Of a stretch of DNA of 34,467 nt, positions 1 through 8,826 are shown piece by piece. A model generated the notes under the pieces. That model searched no databases. It was not told the origin of the DNA and saw nothing but the letters and a program-made list of their open reading frames with translations. The stretch is from Candidatus Aminicenantota bacterium. GTDB taxonomy: Bacteria; Acidobacteriota; Aminicenantia; Aminicenantales; JAFGAV01. Made by a program: the position numbers and the translations under genes. Position 1 is the first letter of the stretch. Every line of letters begins with the position of its first letter. The stretch is taken from contig JAFGAV010000060.1 in assembly GCA_016933515.1 (NCBI GenBank), forward strand, positions 1 to 34,467. The letters are read 5' to 3'.

Positions 1-2
1 GG

Positions 3-1781
3 CAACAGCTCCGGGGCATGGACATCGCCGCCGAAGCCCTTGTGATCTTCTCCGGCCGCTACGCCGCCCTGGCCGCGGAGAAGTCGGTCGCGGAAACGGA
101 TGTGAAGAGGAAGGCCGAACTTCTCAGGATCGCGGAAATCTGCCGGCGTGTGCCGCTTCATCCCCCGCGAGATTTCTGGGAGGCGCTTCAGTATTACTGG
201 TTCGTCCACCTGGGCGTGATCAGCGAGCTCAACACCTGGGATTCGTTCAATCCCGGCCGCCTGGATCAGCACCTGTTGCCCTTCTACCGTCGCGGGCTCG
301 AGGACGGCTCCCTGACCCGGGAGCGGGCCAGGGAATTGCTGGAGGCTTTCTGGGTCAAATTCAACAACCAGCCGGCGCCCCCCAAGGTGGGCGTCACGGC
401 CGAGGAAAGCGCCACCTATACGGATTTCTGCCTGATTAATCTAGGCGGCCTCGACCGCAACGGCGACGACGCGGCGAACGAGCTCAGTTTTTTGCTGCTG
501 GACGTCATCGAAGACATGCGTCTCCTGCAGCCCAGCTCGGCCGTTCAGGTCAGCCGGAAGACCCCCGACAGCCTGCTCAAACGCGCGGCCAGGATCATCC
601 GCACGGGATACGGCCAACCGTCGCTGTTCAATACGGACACGATCATTCTGGAGATGCTCCGCCAGGGAAAAAGCCTGGAGGACGCCCGCTCGGGCGGGGC
701 CAGCGGCTGCGTCGAAGCCGGCATTTTCGGAAAAGAGAACTACAACCTGACCGGCTATTTCAACCTGGCCAAGATTCTGGAAATCACCCTCCACAACGGC
801 CGGGACCCCCGGACGGGAAAGCGCCTCGGTCCGGAAACGGGCGATCCGTCAGGGTTCCGTTCCTTCGAGGAGCTCGTTCGGTCTTTCGGCCGTCACGTTC
901 GGCATTTCGCGGACATCAAAATCCGCGGCAACGCGATCATCGAGAGGCTGTACGCCGATGCGATGCCCGCGCCGTTTCTTTCGCTTCTTATCGACGACTG
1001 CCTCTCCCGGGGCCGGGACTATCATGACGGCGGCGCGCGGTACAACACGTCCTACATCCAGGGAGTGGGATTGGGGACGACGACCGATTCCTTGGTCTCT
1101 CTCAAGCACAACGTCTTCGACGCCGGCGTTGTGTCCATGAGCGACGCCCTCGCGGCGCTGGACGCCGATTTCCAGGGCCAAGAAATCCTTCGTCAGCGCT
1201 TTTTGAACAAGACGCCCAAGTACGGCAACGACGACGAAGAGGCGGACTCCGTGATGCGCCGGGTTTTCGAAGCGGTTTTCCAGGCCGTGGACGGCCGTCC
1301 CAACGCCAAGGGGGGGACTTACCGCATTAATCTTTTGCCGACGACCGTCCACATCTATTTCGGCCGCGTCACGGGAGCCATGCCCGACGGCCGCCGCGCC
1401 GGAGAACCGCTCTCCGAAGGCATTTCCCCCGTCCAGGGAGCAGACCGGCGCGGACCGACGGCCGTTCTCAGGTCCGCGGCCAAGATGGACCATGTCCGGA
1501 CGGGGGGAACGCTCCTCAACCAGAAATTCACGCCCCATCTTCTCGATTCGGAGGAGGGCTTGGACAACCTCGTTCATCTTGTCCGGGCGTATTTTCAGCT
1601 GGGCGGCCATCACATCCAGTTCAACGTCGTGACCGCCGAGACGCTGCGCCGGGCGCAGGAGCGCCCTGAGCTGTTCCGGGACCTCATCGTCCGCGTGGCC
1701 GGCTACAGCGACTATTTCGTCGATCTCAACCCGACGCTCCAAAATGAGATCATTCGCCGCACGGAGCATGATTCGTTCTGA
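3..1781 (+). CDS. Glycyl radical enzyme, HypD-like (trans-4-hydroxy-L-proline dehydratase family), 5'-truncated by window edge
   Basis: Frame open from window start; active-site Cys motif GGASGCVEAGIFGKENYNLTGY; C-terminal glycyl radical loop RVAGYSDYFVDLNPTLQNEIIRRTE; SGCVE(T/A)G-FGKE context resembles HypD rather than PFL (CCVSP). Confidence 0.8.
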   Translation, partial: QQLRGMDIAAEALVIFSGRYAALAAEKSVAETDVKRKAELLRIAEICRRVPLHPPRDFWEALQYYWFVHLGVISELNTWDSFNPGRLDQHLLPFYRRGLEDGSLTRERARELLEAFWVKFNNQPAPPKVGVTAEESATYTDFCLINLGGLDRNGDDAANELSFLLLDVIEDMRLLQPSSAVQVSRKTPDSLLKRAARIIRTGYGQPSLFNTDTIILEMLRQGKSLEDARSGGASGCVEAGIFGKENYNLTGYFNLAKILEITLHNGRDPRTGKRLGPETGDPSGFRSFEELVRSFGRHVRHFADIKIRGNAIIERLYADAMPAPFLSLLIDDCLSRGRDYHDGGARYNTSYIQGVGLGTTTDSLVSLKHNVFDAGVVSMSDALAALDADFQGQEILRQRFLNKTPKYGNDDEEADSVMRRVFEAVFQAVDGRPNAKGGTYRINLLPTTVHIYFGRVTGAMPDGRRAGEPLSEGISPVQGADRRGPTAVLRSAAKMDHVRTGGTLLNQKFTPHLLDSEEGLDNLVHLVRAYFQLGGHHIQFNVVTAETLRRAQERPELFRDLIVRVAGYSDYFVDLNPTLQNEIIRRTEHDSF

Positions 1782-1787
1782 GCGCTG

Positions 1788-1816
1788 TTGAATTCCGGCC
1801 GCCGATTTGTTATACC
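1788..1816 (+). promoter_or_regulatory. Putative sigma70-type promoter for the M24B gene
   Basis: TTGAAT (1788-1793), 17-nt spacer, TATACC (1811-1816). Confidence 0.4.
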
Positions 1817-1853
1817 GAAAGGAGGAAACACACCGTCGACAAAGGAGTCCAAT

Positions 1854-3242
1854 ATGTTCGAGGCTCACGTTTACCGTCAACGCCGCCGCCGCCTGCGAAA
1901 ACTGTTGAAAACCGGGCTGATCGTCCTTCCGGGAAACGGCGAACTGCCGATGAATTATGCGGCCAACGCCTATCCCTTCCGCCAGGACAGCACGTTTCTC
2001 TACTTTTTCGGACTGGACACTCCGGGCTTGAACGCGATCTTGGACGCGGATGAAGGCCGGGACGTCGTTTACGGAGACGACATCGGCCTGGAGGACATCA
2101 TCTGGATGGGCCATTTGCCCCGGCTCAAGGAGCGCGCCCGCGCGGCGGGCGTCACGGAAACGGCGCCGGCGGCCCGCTACGAGGACGCGGTCAAGCGCGC
2201 TCTGTCCCGCGGCCGGAAAGTGCACTTTCTCCCTCCCTATCATCCCGAAGTTCGGGACTCTCTTTCCCGCCTCTTGGGCCTGCCTCCCGAAGAGCTTAAG
2301 GCCGGAGCGTCCGAGGATCTGATCAAGGCCGTCGTCGGACTGAGGATCATCAAGAGCCCTGCGGAGGTCAGGGAAATCGAAGCCGCCCTGGGCGTAACGG
2401 CCCGGATGTATCGGGAAGCTATGAAGACGACCCGGCCGGGCGTTCCGGAGAGCGAAGTGGCCGGCAGGCTGGCCGGCCTGGCCATAGGCGGCGGAAGAGG
2501 AACGGCTTTTCCCACGATCCTGACGGTCAACGGACAGATCCTTCATAATCACGACCACAGCCACGTCATGCGCCGGGGCCGCATGGTGGTCATTGACTCC
2601 GGGGCGGAATCAAAGTCCCATTACGCCGCGGACATCACCCGCACTTTGCCCGTGAGCGGCACGTTCACGACCCGACAGCGGGAGATCTACGAAATCGTCC
2701 TCGACGCCCAGAAAACGGCCATCGCTTCCATGAAGCCGGGCGTTCTCTACCGGGACGTGCATCTCAAGGCCTCCAGGGTCATCGCTTCGGGCTTGAAGGA
2801 GATGGGGCTGATGAAGGGGGATGTCGATGAGGCCGTCGCGGCCGGTGCCCATGCCCTTTTCTTTCCCCACGGCCTGGGGCACCAGCTCGGTCTCGACGTC
2901 CACGACATGGAGAACCTGGGGGAGAATTTCGTGGGCTACGACGATCAGGTCAAGAGAAGCACGCAGTTCGGGCTGGCGTATCTGCGCTTCGCCCGCGAGC
3001 TTCGGCCGGGTCACATCCTGACCGTGGAGCCCGGGATCTACTTCATTCCCGCCTTGGCGGCTAAGTGGAAGAAAGAAAAACAACACCCGTCGTTCATCAA
3101 CTTCCTCAAGGTCCGAAACTATCTGGATTTCGGCGGGATCCGCATCGAGGACGACGTCCTCATCACCGCTTCCGGCCGTCGTGTTTTGGGGCCCCCCATT
3201 CCCAAGACAGTGAGAGATGTCGAGAAAACCATGGCCCGCTGA
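1854..3242 (+). CDS. Xaa-Pro aminopeptidase / M24B metallopeptidase
   Basis: Metal ligands in order: VVIDSGAE..HYAADITRT, HGLGHQLGLDVHD, TVEPGIYF, GGIRIEDDVL; SD AAAGGAG at 1841-1847 supports ATG 1854 over the TTG at 1788. Confidence 0.9.
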   Translation: MFEAHVYRQRRRRLRKLLKTGLIVLPGNGELPMNYAANAYPFRQDSTFLYFFGLDTPGLNAILDADEGRDVVYGDDIGLEDIIWMGHLPRLKERARAAGVTETAPAARYEDAVKRALSRGRKVHFLPPYHPEVRDSLSRLLGLPPEELKAGASEDLIKAVVGLRIIKSPAEVREIEAALGVTARMYREAMKTTRPGVPESEVAGRLAGLAIGGGRGTAFPTILTVNGQILHNHDHSHVMRRGRMVVIDSGAESKSHYAADITRTLPVSGTFTTRQREIYEIVLDAQKTAIASMKPGVLYRDVHLKASRVIASGLKEMGLMKGDVDEAVAAGAHALFFPHGLGHQLGLDVHDMENLGENFVGYDDQVKRSTQFGLAYLRFARELRPGHILTVEPGIYFIPALAAKWKKEKQHPSFINFLKVRNYLDFGGIRIEDDVLITASGRRVLGPPIPKTVRDVEKTMAR

Positions 3243-3307
3243 GGCGCGGGAATCGCTTCGGGCAGCGAAGCTCGCCCTGGAGCGCAGGGGATGAGGTTCG
3301 GCCGGAG

Positions 3308-5020
3308 TCAGCGGCGCATATCGACCCGGCCGTGGCCGAACTGATTGTCCCGGCCGGGAGAGCCGAGATCCACGACGCGGGCGATGAGCATTTCCATGGC
3401 GTCTTCCCGGTCATAGGGCGTTTTCCCCAAAAGGATGCCGAACGCGCCGGCCATGTGCGGGGCCGAAGCGGACGTGCCGTAAAAATTCCGTCCGCCGTAT
3501 GTCCGGGTGCTGACTCCCGAAGGAGCGCAAAAGAGCGGTCGGATGCGGCCGTCCTGGGTCGGTCCCCGGGAGCTGTAGGCATGGTAGGAATCGTCCGACC
3601 AGTCGGTCGCGCCCACGGAGACATGAGAAGCGGCATCGCAGGGAATGATGAGACTTCCCTCGGGGACGTTGTATTCGCAGGGCGTATTGCTCCCCCGTGA
3701 GAGGAACAGCTCAAGGCTCGCGTTTCGTGTGGCGGAAGACCTGCGGATGGCCACCGCCCAGTTCGTTTTCTCCGGGTGGGAATAACCGTCCACGGCTTCG
3801 GTCGGCCACTGGAGCCCTGTTTGGGGATCGGTCGACTCGGCCACGAGAGCATAGGCGACGCCGTTCCATCGATAAAGATAGAGGTCGTAATCCTGGTCCG
3901 AGCCGGAGTAATTCAAGCCGTTCCATACCCCCCAGTCGTCCCAGTTGAGGTAGGCGCCCACGAGATCGTGGGCCGGGGCTTCGAATTCCAGGAGCTCGTC
4001 CGTAGCCGAAAAATTGTGCCACTCGTCGCCGTCCGTGTCATTGAACACGCCTTGCCAGTGGTCGAGGGCGTAATTCCCGGACGATCCGACCCACAGGATT
4101 CCGCCGTTCGCGGCCCGCTCCACGTCGTCGCAGATCGGGCCGGTCCCGTCTCCGGCCCCGGCGTTGAACCAGCCGATGGAATTGGAGATGATCTTGACCT
4201 CCTGGCTGATCAGCCATCTGACGGCGGAGGCCTGCTCCAGGCTTGAGGAGTAATTGACCAGGTAGAGATGGGCGTCGGGAGCCATGTCATGCACGATCTC
4301 GGCGCAGGCCGTGCCGTGGGACTCGCCGGCCTCGAGGTTGTTGTCGTACCGGAATGAGCGCGTCGTGACCCTGTCCTCGGGGGGAAGCTCCTTCCCCAGA
4401 AGGTCTTTGTAGCCCTCGAATCCGCCGTCCAGGACGCAGATTTTCACCGGGTCGGAACCGTGAAAAGAGGGCAGGCCGTACCACTGGTCCGCGCCGGTTC
4501 GAGCCACGCCCTCACTGGTTGTCTGAAGACGGGGACGGAGCGGGGGCGCGAGGGAGGCGAACGTCGGGGAGGAAAGAAACGCTTCGAGACGGGAATAGGG
4601 AAGGACGGCCTGAACCCAGGAGCGGTCCGCGGCTTCCACGCGGCCGCCGAACGTTTCCACGTCGGCTTTCAGCGCCTCCACGGCCAGGCGGACGGCCTGC
4701 GAGGACGTTTCCCAGCCGGCTGAGGATCGGGCCGAGTCCGCCTCGGCCACGAGGCGCAGGGCGTCCGATCCGGCGTCCAGGCCCCGGCGGCCCGCAAGAT
4801 CTCTGGCGGCTTCGAGACCCTGTCGCTGATACGTCTCGGCTACGAGCAGAAGATACGAACTCAGACGGGGATCTTTATTCCGCGGAGGATCGGCACAGGG
4901 AAGAAGATCAACCTGCCGGAAAAACGAGGCGTCCTGAAGTCTCAGGGAGTCCGGGACAAAGAGCAAGAGCCCGGCCAAAGAAAGGCAAACGGCCGTTTTG
5001 AGAATCGAAACTCGCGTCAT
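3308..5020 (-). CDS. Secreted subtilisin-like serine peptidase (S8)
   Basis: Asp ICVLDGGFEG, His ESHGTACAEIVHDMAP, oxyanion Asn GSSGNYALDHW, Ser YGTSASAPHMAGAFG; N-terminal hydrophobic signal segment. Confidence 0.92.
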   Translation of the reverse strand: MTRVSILKTAVCLSLAGLLLFVPDSLRLQDASFFRQVDLLPCADPPRNKDPRLSSYLLLVAETYQRQGLEAARDLAGRRGLDAGSDALRLVAEADSARSSAGWETSSQAVRLAVEALKADVETFGGRVEAADRSWVQAVLPYSRLEAFLSSPTFASLAPPLRPRLQTTSEGVARTGADQWYGLPSFHGSDPVKICVLDGGFEGYKDLLGKELPPEDRVTTRSFRYDNNLEAGESHGTACAEIVHDMAPDAHLYLVNYSSSLEQASAVRWLISQEVKIISNSIGWFNAGAGDGTGPICDDVERAANGGILWVGSSGNYALDHWQGVFNDTDGDEWHNFSATDELLEFEAPAHDLVGAYLNWDDWGVWNGLNYSGSDQDYDLYLYRWNGVAYALVAESTDPQTGLQWPTEAVDGYSHPEKTNWAVAIRRSSATRNASLELFLSRGSNTPCEYNVPEGSLIIPCDAASHVSVGATDWSDDSYHAYSSRGPTQDGRIRPLFCAPSGVSTRTYGGRNFYGTSASAPHMAGAFGILLGKTPYDREDAMEMLIARVVDLGSPGRDNQFGHGRVDMRR

Positions 5021-5035
5021 GGGAATCCTCTCTTT

Positions 5036-5701
5036 CTAAAAGAAAAACCGGAGGCCGGCCGTGACCTGAATCGCATCGAGTCTGACATCTTCGGCCGTCC
5101 CGCTGAGCGTGTTGCCTGTCACTTGGTCGGAGATGCTCCAGCGGCTTGATGTCCTGCTGAACCGGTAAAGTCCCCGGATGTCGATCGTGATTTTCGAAGA
5201 CAGGATGACTTCCACTCCCGCTCCGCCTGCGGCCGCAAGCGCGCTCCGGCAGGTCTCTTCGACTTCGAAGCCCAAAGCGCGGTAAGTTTCCACCGCGCTC
5301 TCATCCAGAGAAAAGGCGTTGTAGGCGTATCCCGCGGCGACGGAAAAATAGGGCGACAGAGGAAGAGCCCTCAGAGGAAAACGAACTCGGAGGCCGAGCA
5401 GGCCGGGAATGTGGGTTAGGCGTCCCTGGCTCAATCCTTCCGCCTGGGAACGGACGGGAATGCGCATGTAATCCGCCCCGAACTCCAAATGAAACCTCGG
5501 GGACAGGGGAATCAGGAAAGCCGCGCCGGCCGCGGCATGGGTGTCCTGGAAAGCGTCCGAGGGAAAAACGGCGCCTCCCTGGAACGCCATCCCCAGCGAG
5601 GATTTGAAGGCCGTCCCCTGGGCCGTTGCCGGGGAGGAGAGGAGGGAAAAAAACGCTGAAACCGAAACGAGGAACGCAAAAAGGTTCATTCGACGTGACA
5701 T
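5036..5701 (-). CDS. Outer-membrane beta-barrel protein
   Basis: Signal peptide (FAFLVSVSAFFSLLSSPATAQG), alternating aromatic/polar strands, terminal ...VTAGLRFFF typical of barrel C-terminus; SD AGGAGGACCC ATG. Confidence 0.75.
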   Translation of the reverse strand: MSRRMNLFAFLVSVSAFFSLLSSPATAQGTAFKSSLGMAFQGGAVFPSDAFQDTHAAAGAAFLIPLSPRFHLEFGADYMRIPVRSQAEGLSQGRLTHIPGLLGLRVRFPLRALPLSPYFSVAAGYAYNAFSLDESAVETYRALGFEVEETCRSALAAAGGAGVEVILSSKITIDIRGLYRFSRTSSRWSISDQVTGNTLSGTAEDVRLDAIQVTAGLRFFF

Positions 5702-5780
5702 GGGTCCTCCTGAAGGGCGAAAGGCCGACGGCCGTATGGCGCGCGTCCGCTCGGCGCCGCGGGCGCTGCCGCGGTGGCCG

Positions 5781-5999
5781 TCAGCGGCAAGTGCTGCATG
5801 ATTTGGAGGTGCAGGTTCCGCAGGAACTCGAGGATGTGGTCAAACGGCTGCGGCCGCCGCCGATGCCGAACGAGGACAACAGTTTCTCCACGTCCTCGCT
5901 TTGGCACGAGCGGCAGCGGACGTTTTTCTCCTCCCCCAAACGGACCAGCGACTCGAAGCGGCAACCGCACCGGCGGCAGGAAAATTCGTAGAGGGGCAT
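5781..5999 (-). CDS. FmdB family zinc-ribbon protein
   Basis: 72 aa MPLYEFSCRRCGCRFESLVRLGEEKNVRCRSCQSEDVEKLLSSF...: paired CxxC knuckles and MPLYEF start typical of FmdB/CxxC_CxxC_SSSS family. Confidence 0.88.
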   Translation of the reverse strand: MPLYEFSCRRCGCRFESLVRLGEEKNVRCRSCQSEDVEKLLSSFGIGGGRSRLTTSSSSCGTCTSKSCSTCR

Positions 6000-6010
6000 G
6001 GCCGGGATCC

Positions 6011-6394
6011 TTAGCCCTTCACCGCGGCGACGGCTTCGATCTCCACTTTGACGTCGCGCGGCAGCCGGGCGACCTGGACGGCGGCCCGGGCCGGATAGGG
6101 CGCGGGGAAAAATTCCTGATATACGGCGTTCATGCGGCCGAAATCGTTCATGTCCTGAAGAAACACCGTGACCTTGACCGCGTCCGCCAAGGAGCTTGAG
6201 GCCGCTTCGAGCACGGCGCTGAGATTGAGAAGGACGCGCCGCGTCTGCTCCTCGATGCCGCCGGGGACGATCTCCCCGCCGGCCGGATCGAGGGGGATTT
6301 GTCCCGAAGCGAACACGAACCCGCCGGCCGCAACGGCCTGGGAATAGGGACCGATGGCCTGGGGGGCCTTGTCGGTTTTGATTTCTTTCTTCAT
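6011..6394 (-). CDS. ridA: RidA family reactive intermediate/imine deaminase (short form; alternative start at 6481)
   Basis: [38 protein letters not shown]-like, [32 protein letters not shown] 7 nt upstream of ATG 6394. Confidence 0.92.
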   Translation of the reverse strand: MKKEIKTDKAPQAIGPYSQAVAAGGFVFASGQIPLDPAGGEIVPGGIEEQTRRVLLNLSAVLEAASSSLADAVKVTVFLQDMNDFGRMNAVYQEFFPAPYPARAAVQVARLPRDVKVEIEAVAAVKG

Positions 6395-6555
6395 GAGCGG
6401 ACTCCTTTTTTGAATGTGCGTTCCCGCCGACGACAGCAGGACCGTTGCGCCGAGGACGGTCAACGCCTCGCGTCTTTTCATCACCGCGCCTCCTCGGGTC
6501 CGACCCCGCTTCGTTCTTCCCGCCTCGCGTGAGGCGGCGAGCGCGAGGCATGCCG

Positions 6556-8826
6556 TTAAGGCAGGACAACGATCCTGACCTCCCGGCTTTCCCGTTTCCC
6601 GCCGGCCGTCGAGGCCATCGCTTTTATTATATAGGAACCGGGGCGGAGCGGCCAGGGGAGAACGAACGGCTTGGCGCTTCTTCCGGCCAGGCGCCCGTTG
6701 ATCCACCACTCCACGGCCGTCGCCTCGTTGCCGCCGACGACGCGGGCGCGCAGGCGGAGGGTTTGAAACTCGGGGCGAAGAACCGGGTCGATCTTGAATA
6801 CGTCCCCGTCGCAGGGAAAGACGATTTGGACTCCGCCGGGGCCGGCGCGGCCCCGGGCTTCGCGGAGATCGAATCCCGGCGAAGCGTTCGCCTTGTGGGA
6901 AAGCAGGCAATAATCCTTCGGCTCGGTTCCTTCGATGAACACTTCCTCGATGAAGCCGGGGCAATGTTCGCCTGGCAAAAGCCCGCTTTGGGGACAAATG
7001 TGTTTCCGGACGATTCCCGGCGGTTCCGGAAATTCAAGGCCGTCTCCGTTTCCGGACAAAAGAAGCATGACGTCGTGGAACAGCGGCCCGCAGCCGGTGA
7101 TCCCCGAAACGCCCTGCATCGGTCGTCCGTCGAAATTGCCCACCCACACGGCGACCGTGTGGCGCGGCGTGTATCCGACCGTCCAGTTGTCCCGGTAATC
7201 CTTGGACGTTCCGGTCTTGGCCGCCGCGGGGAAGGGAAGGGTGAGGGGGGTCAGGTAGCCGAAGGCGGGAACGCGGGCGTCCCGGTCGGAGAGGATATGG
7301 GTGATGAGAAAGGCGATCCGCTCCGAGAAAACCCTCCGGGAGGGAGGGGCGTCTCCCGCGGCGGACAGGGGCGCGCCGTCACGGTCCTCCAGGCGGAGAA
7401 AGATTTTTTCCCGACGATAAATCCCTCCCCGCGCCAAAGCGGCGTATCCCCTGGCGAGCTCCAGAAGAGACACCTCGCCGTTCCCCAGAGTGAGGCCCAG
7501 ACCGTAGTGGGAGGCCTCCCGGCTCAAGCTGTCGAATTCCAGGTCCTTGAGACGGCGGAAAAGCCTGTCTTCTCCCAGGCTGGACATAAGGGCGACGGCG
7601 GGCACATTGTAGGAACAGGCCAAGGCGACGCGGAGACGCACGAGGCCGTGATATGTCCGGTCGTAATTGCGCGGGCGGTAGGTCCCGGTCGGCGTGGGAA
7701 AGCCCTCGGGGGAGTCGTCGATCAGGGTGGCGGCCGTGAATTTCTGTTCGAGCGCCAGAGCGTAGGTAAAGGGCTTGAGGGCCGATCCGGGCTGGCGGAG
7801 AGCCAAGGCGCCGTTGACTTGACCTTGATTCGAATCGTCGAAAAAATTCCGGGATCCGACCAGGCTCAGGATTTCGTCCGTCTCGTTGTCCAGAACCACG
7901 ACGGCGGCATGGGTGATCGCCTTCGAGGACAGCCTGGCCAATTGGTTTTCGACCTGAGTCTCCACCTTGGACTGGAGCGCATAGTCCAGGGTCGTCCGAA
8001 CCCGGTGCGCCCGGGCCCGCGAGCGGCGGTCAAGGCGGGAGAGAACGAAGTCGCAGAAGTGCGGTGCCCGGAAGCGGAGGGATGACGGGACAAGGACGAG
8101 TTTTTCGTTGAGGGCCCGTTCCGCCTCCTCGGGTGAGACGAGACGCATGCTCTCCATGGCCCGAAGAATCTCCCGTTGGCGCTTGACGGCCTCGTCCGGG
8201 CGGCGGTAGGGGTTGAGATGGGTCGGCGCACGCGGGATGCCGGCCAGAAAGGCCGATTCCGCGAGGCTGAGATGCTCGGCCGGCTTGTCGAAGTACAGCC
8301 GGGAAGCGGCCTCGATGCCGAACGCCTGATTGCCGTAGGGGATCCGGTTGAGATATTGCACCAGGATCTCCTCTTTGGAGAGCGTGTGCTCCAGCCGCAC
8401 CGCCATCCAGGCTTCGAAGAGCTTGCGCGCCAGCGTTCTTCGGCCGCCGTAGATATTGCGCACGAGCTGCTGGGTGACGGTCGAGGCTCCGGAAACCGTC
8501 CGGCGGGCGCGCAGATTTTGAGCGAGGGCCCGGAGGATGGCCAGAGGGTCGATGCCCGAATGGCTGAAAAAGGCCTTGTCTTCGGAAGCGAGTGTGGCTT
8601 TGAGAAGCAGGGGGGAGACTTCCTCGAGGCCGATCCAGCGGCACCGTCCGCCCTCGTCGGAAAGGACTTCCCGCAGCAGGGCGCCGTTCCGGTCCAGGAT
8701 TTCAAAGGACAAAATCGGCGCCGGGTTGAGGCGGCTTTTCGGGAAAGGCAGATAGAGCGAACCCCAGGCGGCCAGAACCGTCACCGCCGGGATGAGGATG
8801 AGAAGGCGTCTGGTCCTTTTCCTCAC
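6556..8826 (-). CDS. pbpC: Penicillin-binding protein 1C (transglycosylase/transpeptidase)
   Basis: GT51 motif [27 protein letters not shown]; transpeptidase [23 protein letters not shown]-terminal BiPBP_C-like domain. GTG start 8826 overlaps upstream stop (GTGA). Confidence 0.92.
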   Translation of the reverse strand: MRKRTRRLLILIPAVTVLAAWGSLYLPFPKSRLNPAPILSFEILDRNGALLREVLSDEGGRCRWIGLEEVSPLLLKATLASEDKAFFSHSGIDPLAILRALAQNLRARRTVSGASTVTQQLVRNIYGGRRTLARKLFEAWMAVRLEHTLSKEEILVQYLNRIPYGNQAFGIEAASRLYFDKPAEHLSLAESAFLAGIPRAPTHLNPYRRPDEAVKRQREILRAMESMRLVSPEEAERALNEKLVLVPSSLRFRAPHFCDFVLSRLDRRSRARAHRVRTTLDYALQSKVETQVENQLARLSSKAITHAAVVVLDNETDEILSLVGSRNFFDDSNQGQVNGALALRQPGSALKPFTYALALEQKFTAATLIDDSPEGFPTPTGTYRPRNYDRTYHGLVRLRVALACSYNVPAVALMSSLGEDRLFRRLKDLEFDSLSREASHYGLGLTLGNGEVSLLELARGYAALARGGIYRREKIFLRLEDRDGAPLSAAGDAPPSRRVFSERIAFLITHILSDRDARVPAFGYLTPLTLPFPAAAKTGTSKDYRDNWTVGYTPRHTVAVWVGNFDGRPMQGVSGITGCGPLFHDVMLLLSGNGDGLEFPEPPGIVRKHICPQSGLLPGEHCPGFIEEVFIEGTEPKDYCLLSHKANASPGFDLREARGRAGPGGVQIVFPCDGDVFKIDPVLRPEFQTLRLRARVVGGNEATAVEWWINGRLAGRSAKPFVLPWPLRPGSYIIKAMASTAGGKRESREVRIVVLP

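Noticed and set aside
849-2564. 571-aa minus-strand ORF
   Set aside because: Antisense to the glycyl radical enzyme and M24B genes, spanning both; low-complexity R/G/A composition with no domain motif; typical GC-rich shadow ORF.
3255-3271. GCTTCG-ggcag-CGAAGC hairpin between the convergent M24B and S8 genes as terminator
   Set aside because: Only 6 bp and no T-tract on either strand; cannot be called a terminator with confidence.
5727-5782. GACGGCC/GGCCGTC inverted repeat between fmdB and the beta-barrel gene
   Set aside because: 7 bp with a roughly 42-nt GC-rich loop and no T-tract; expected by chance in this composition.
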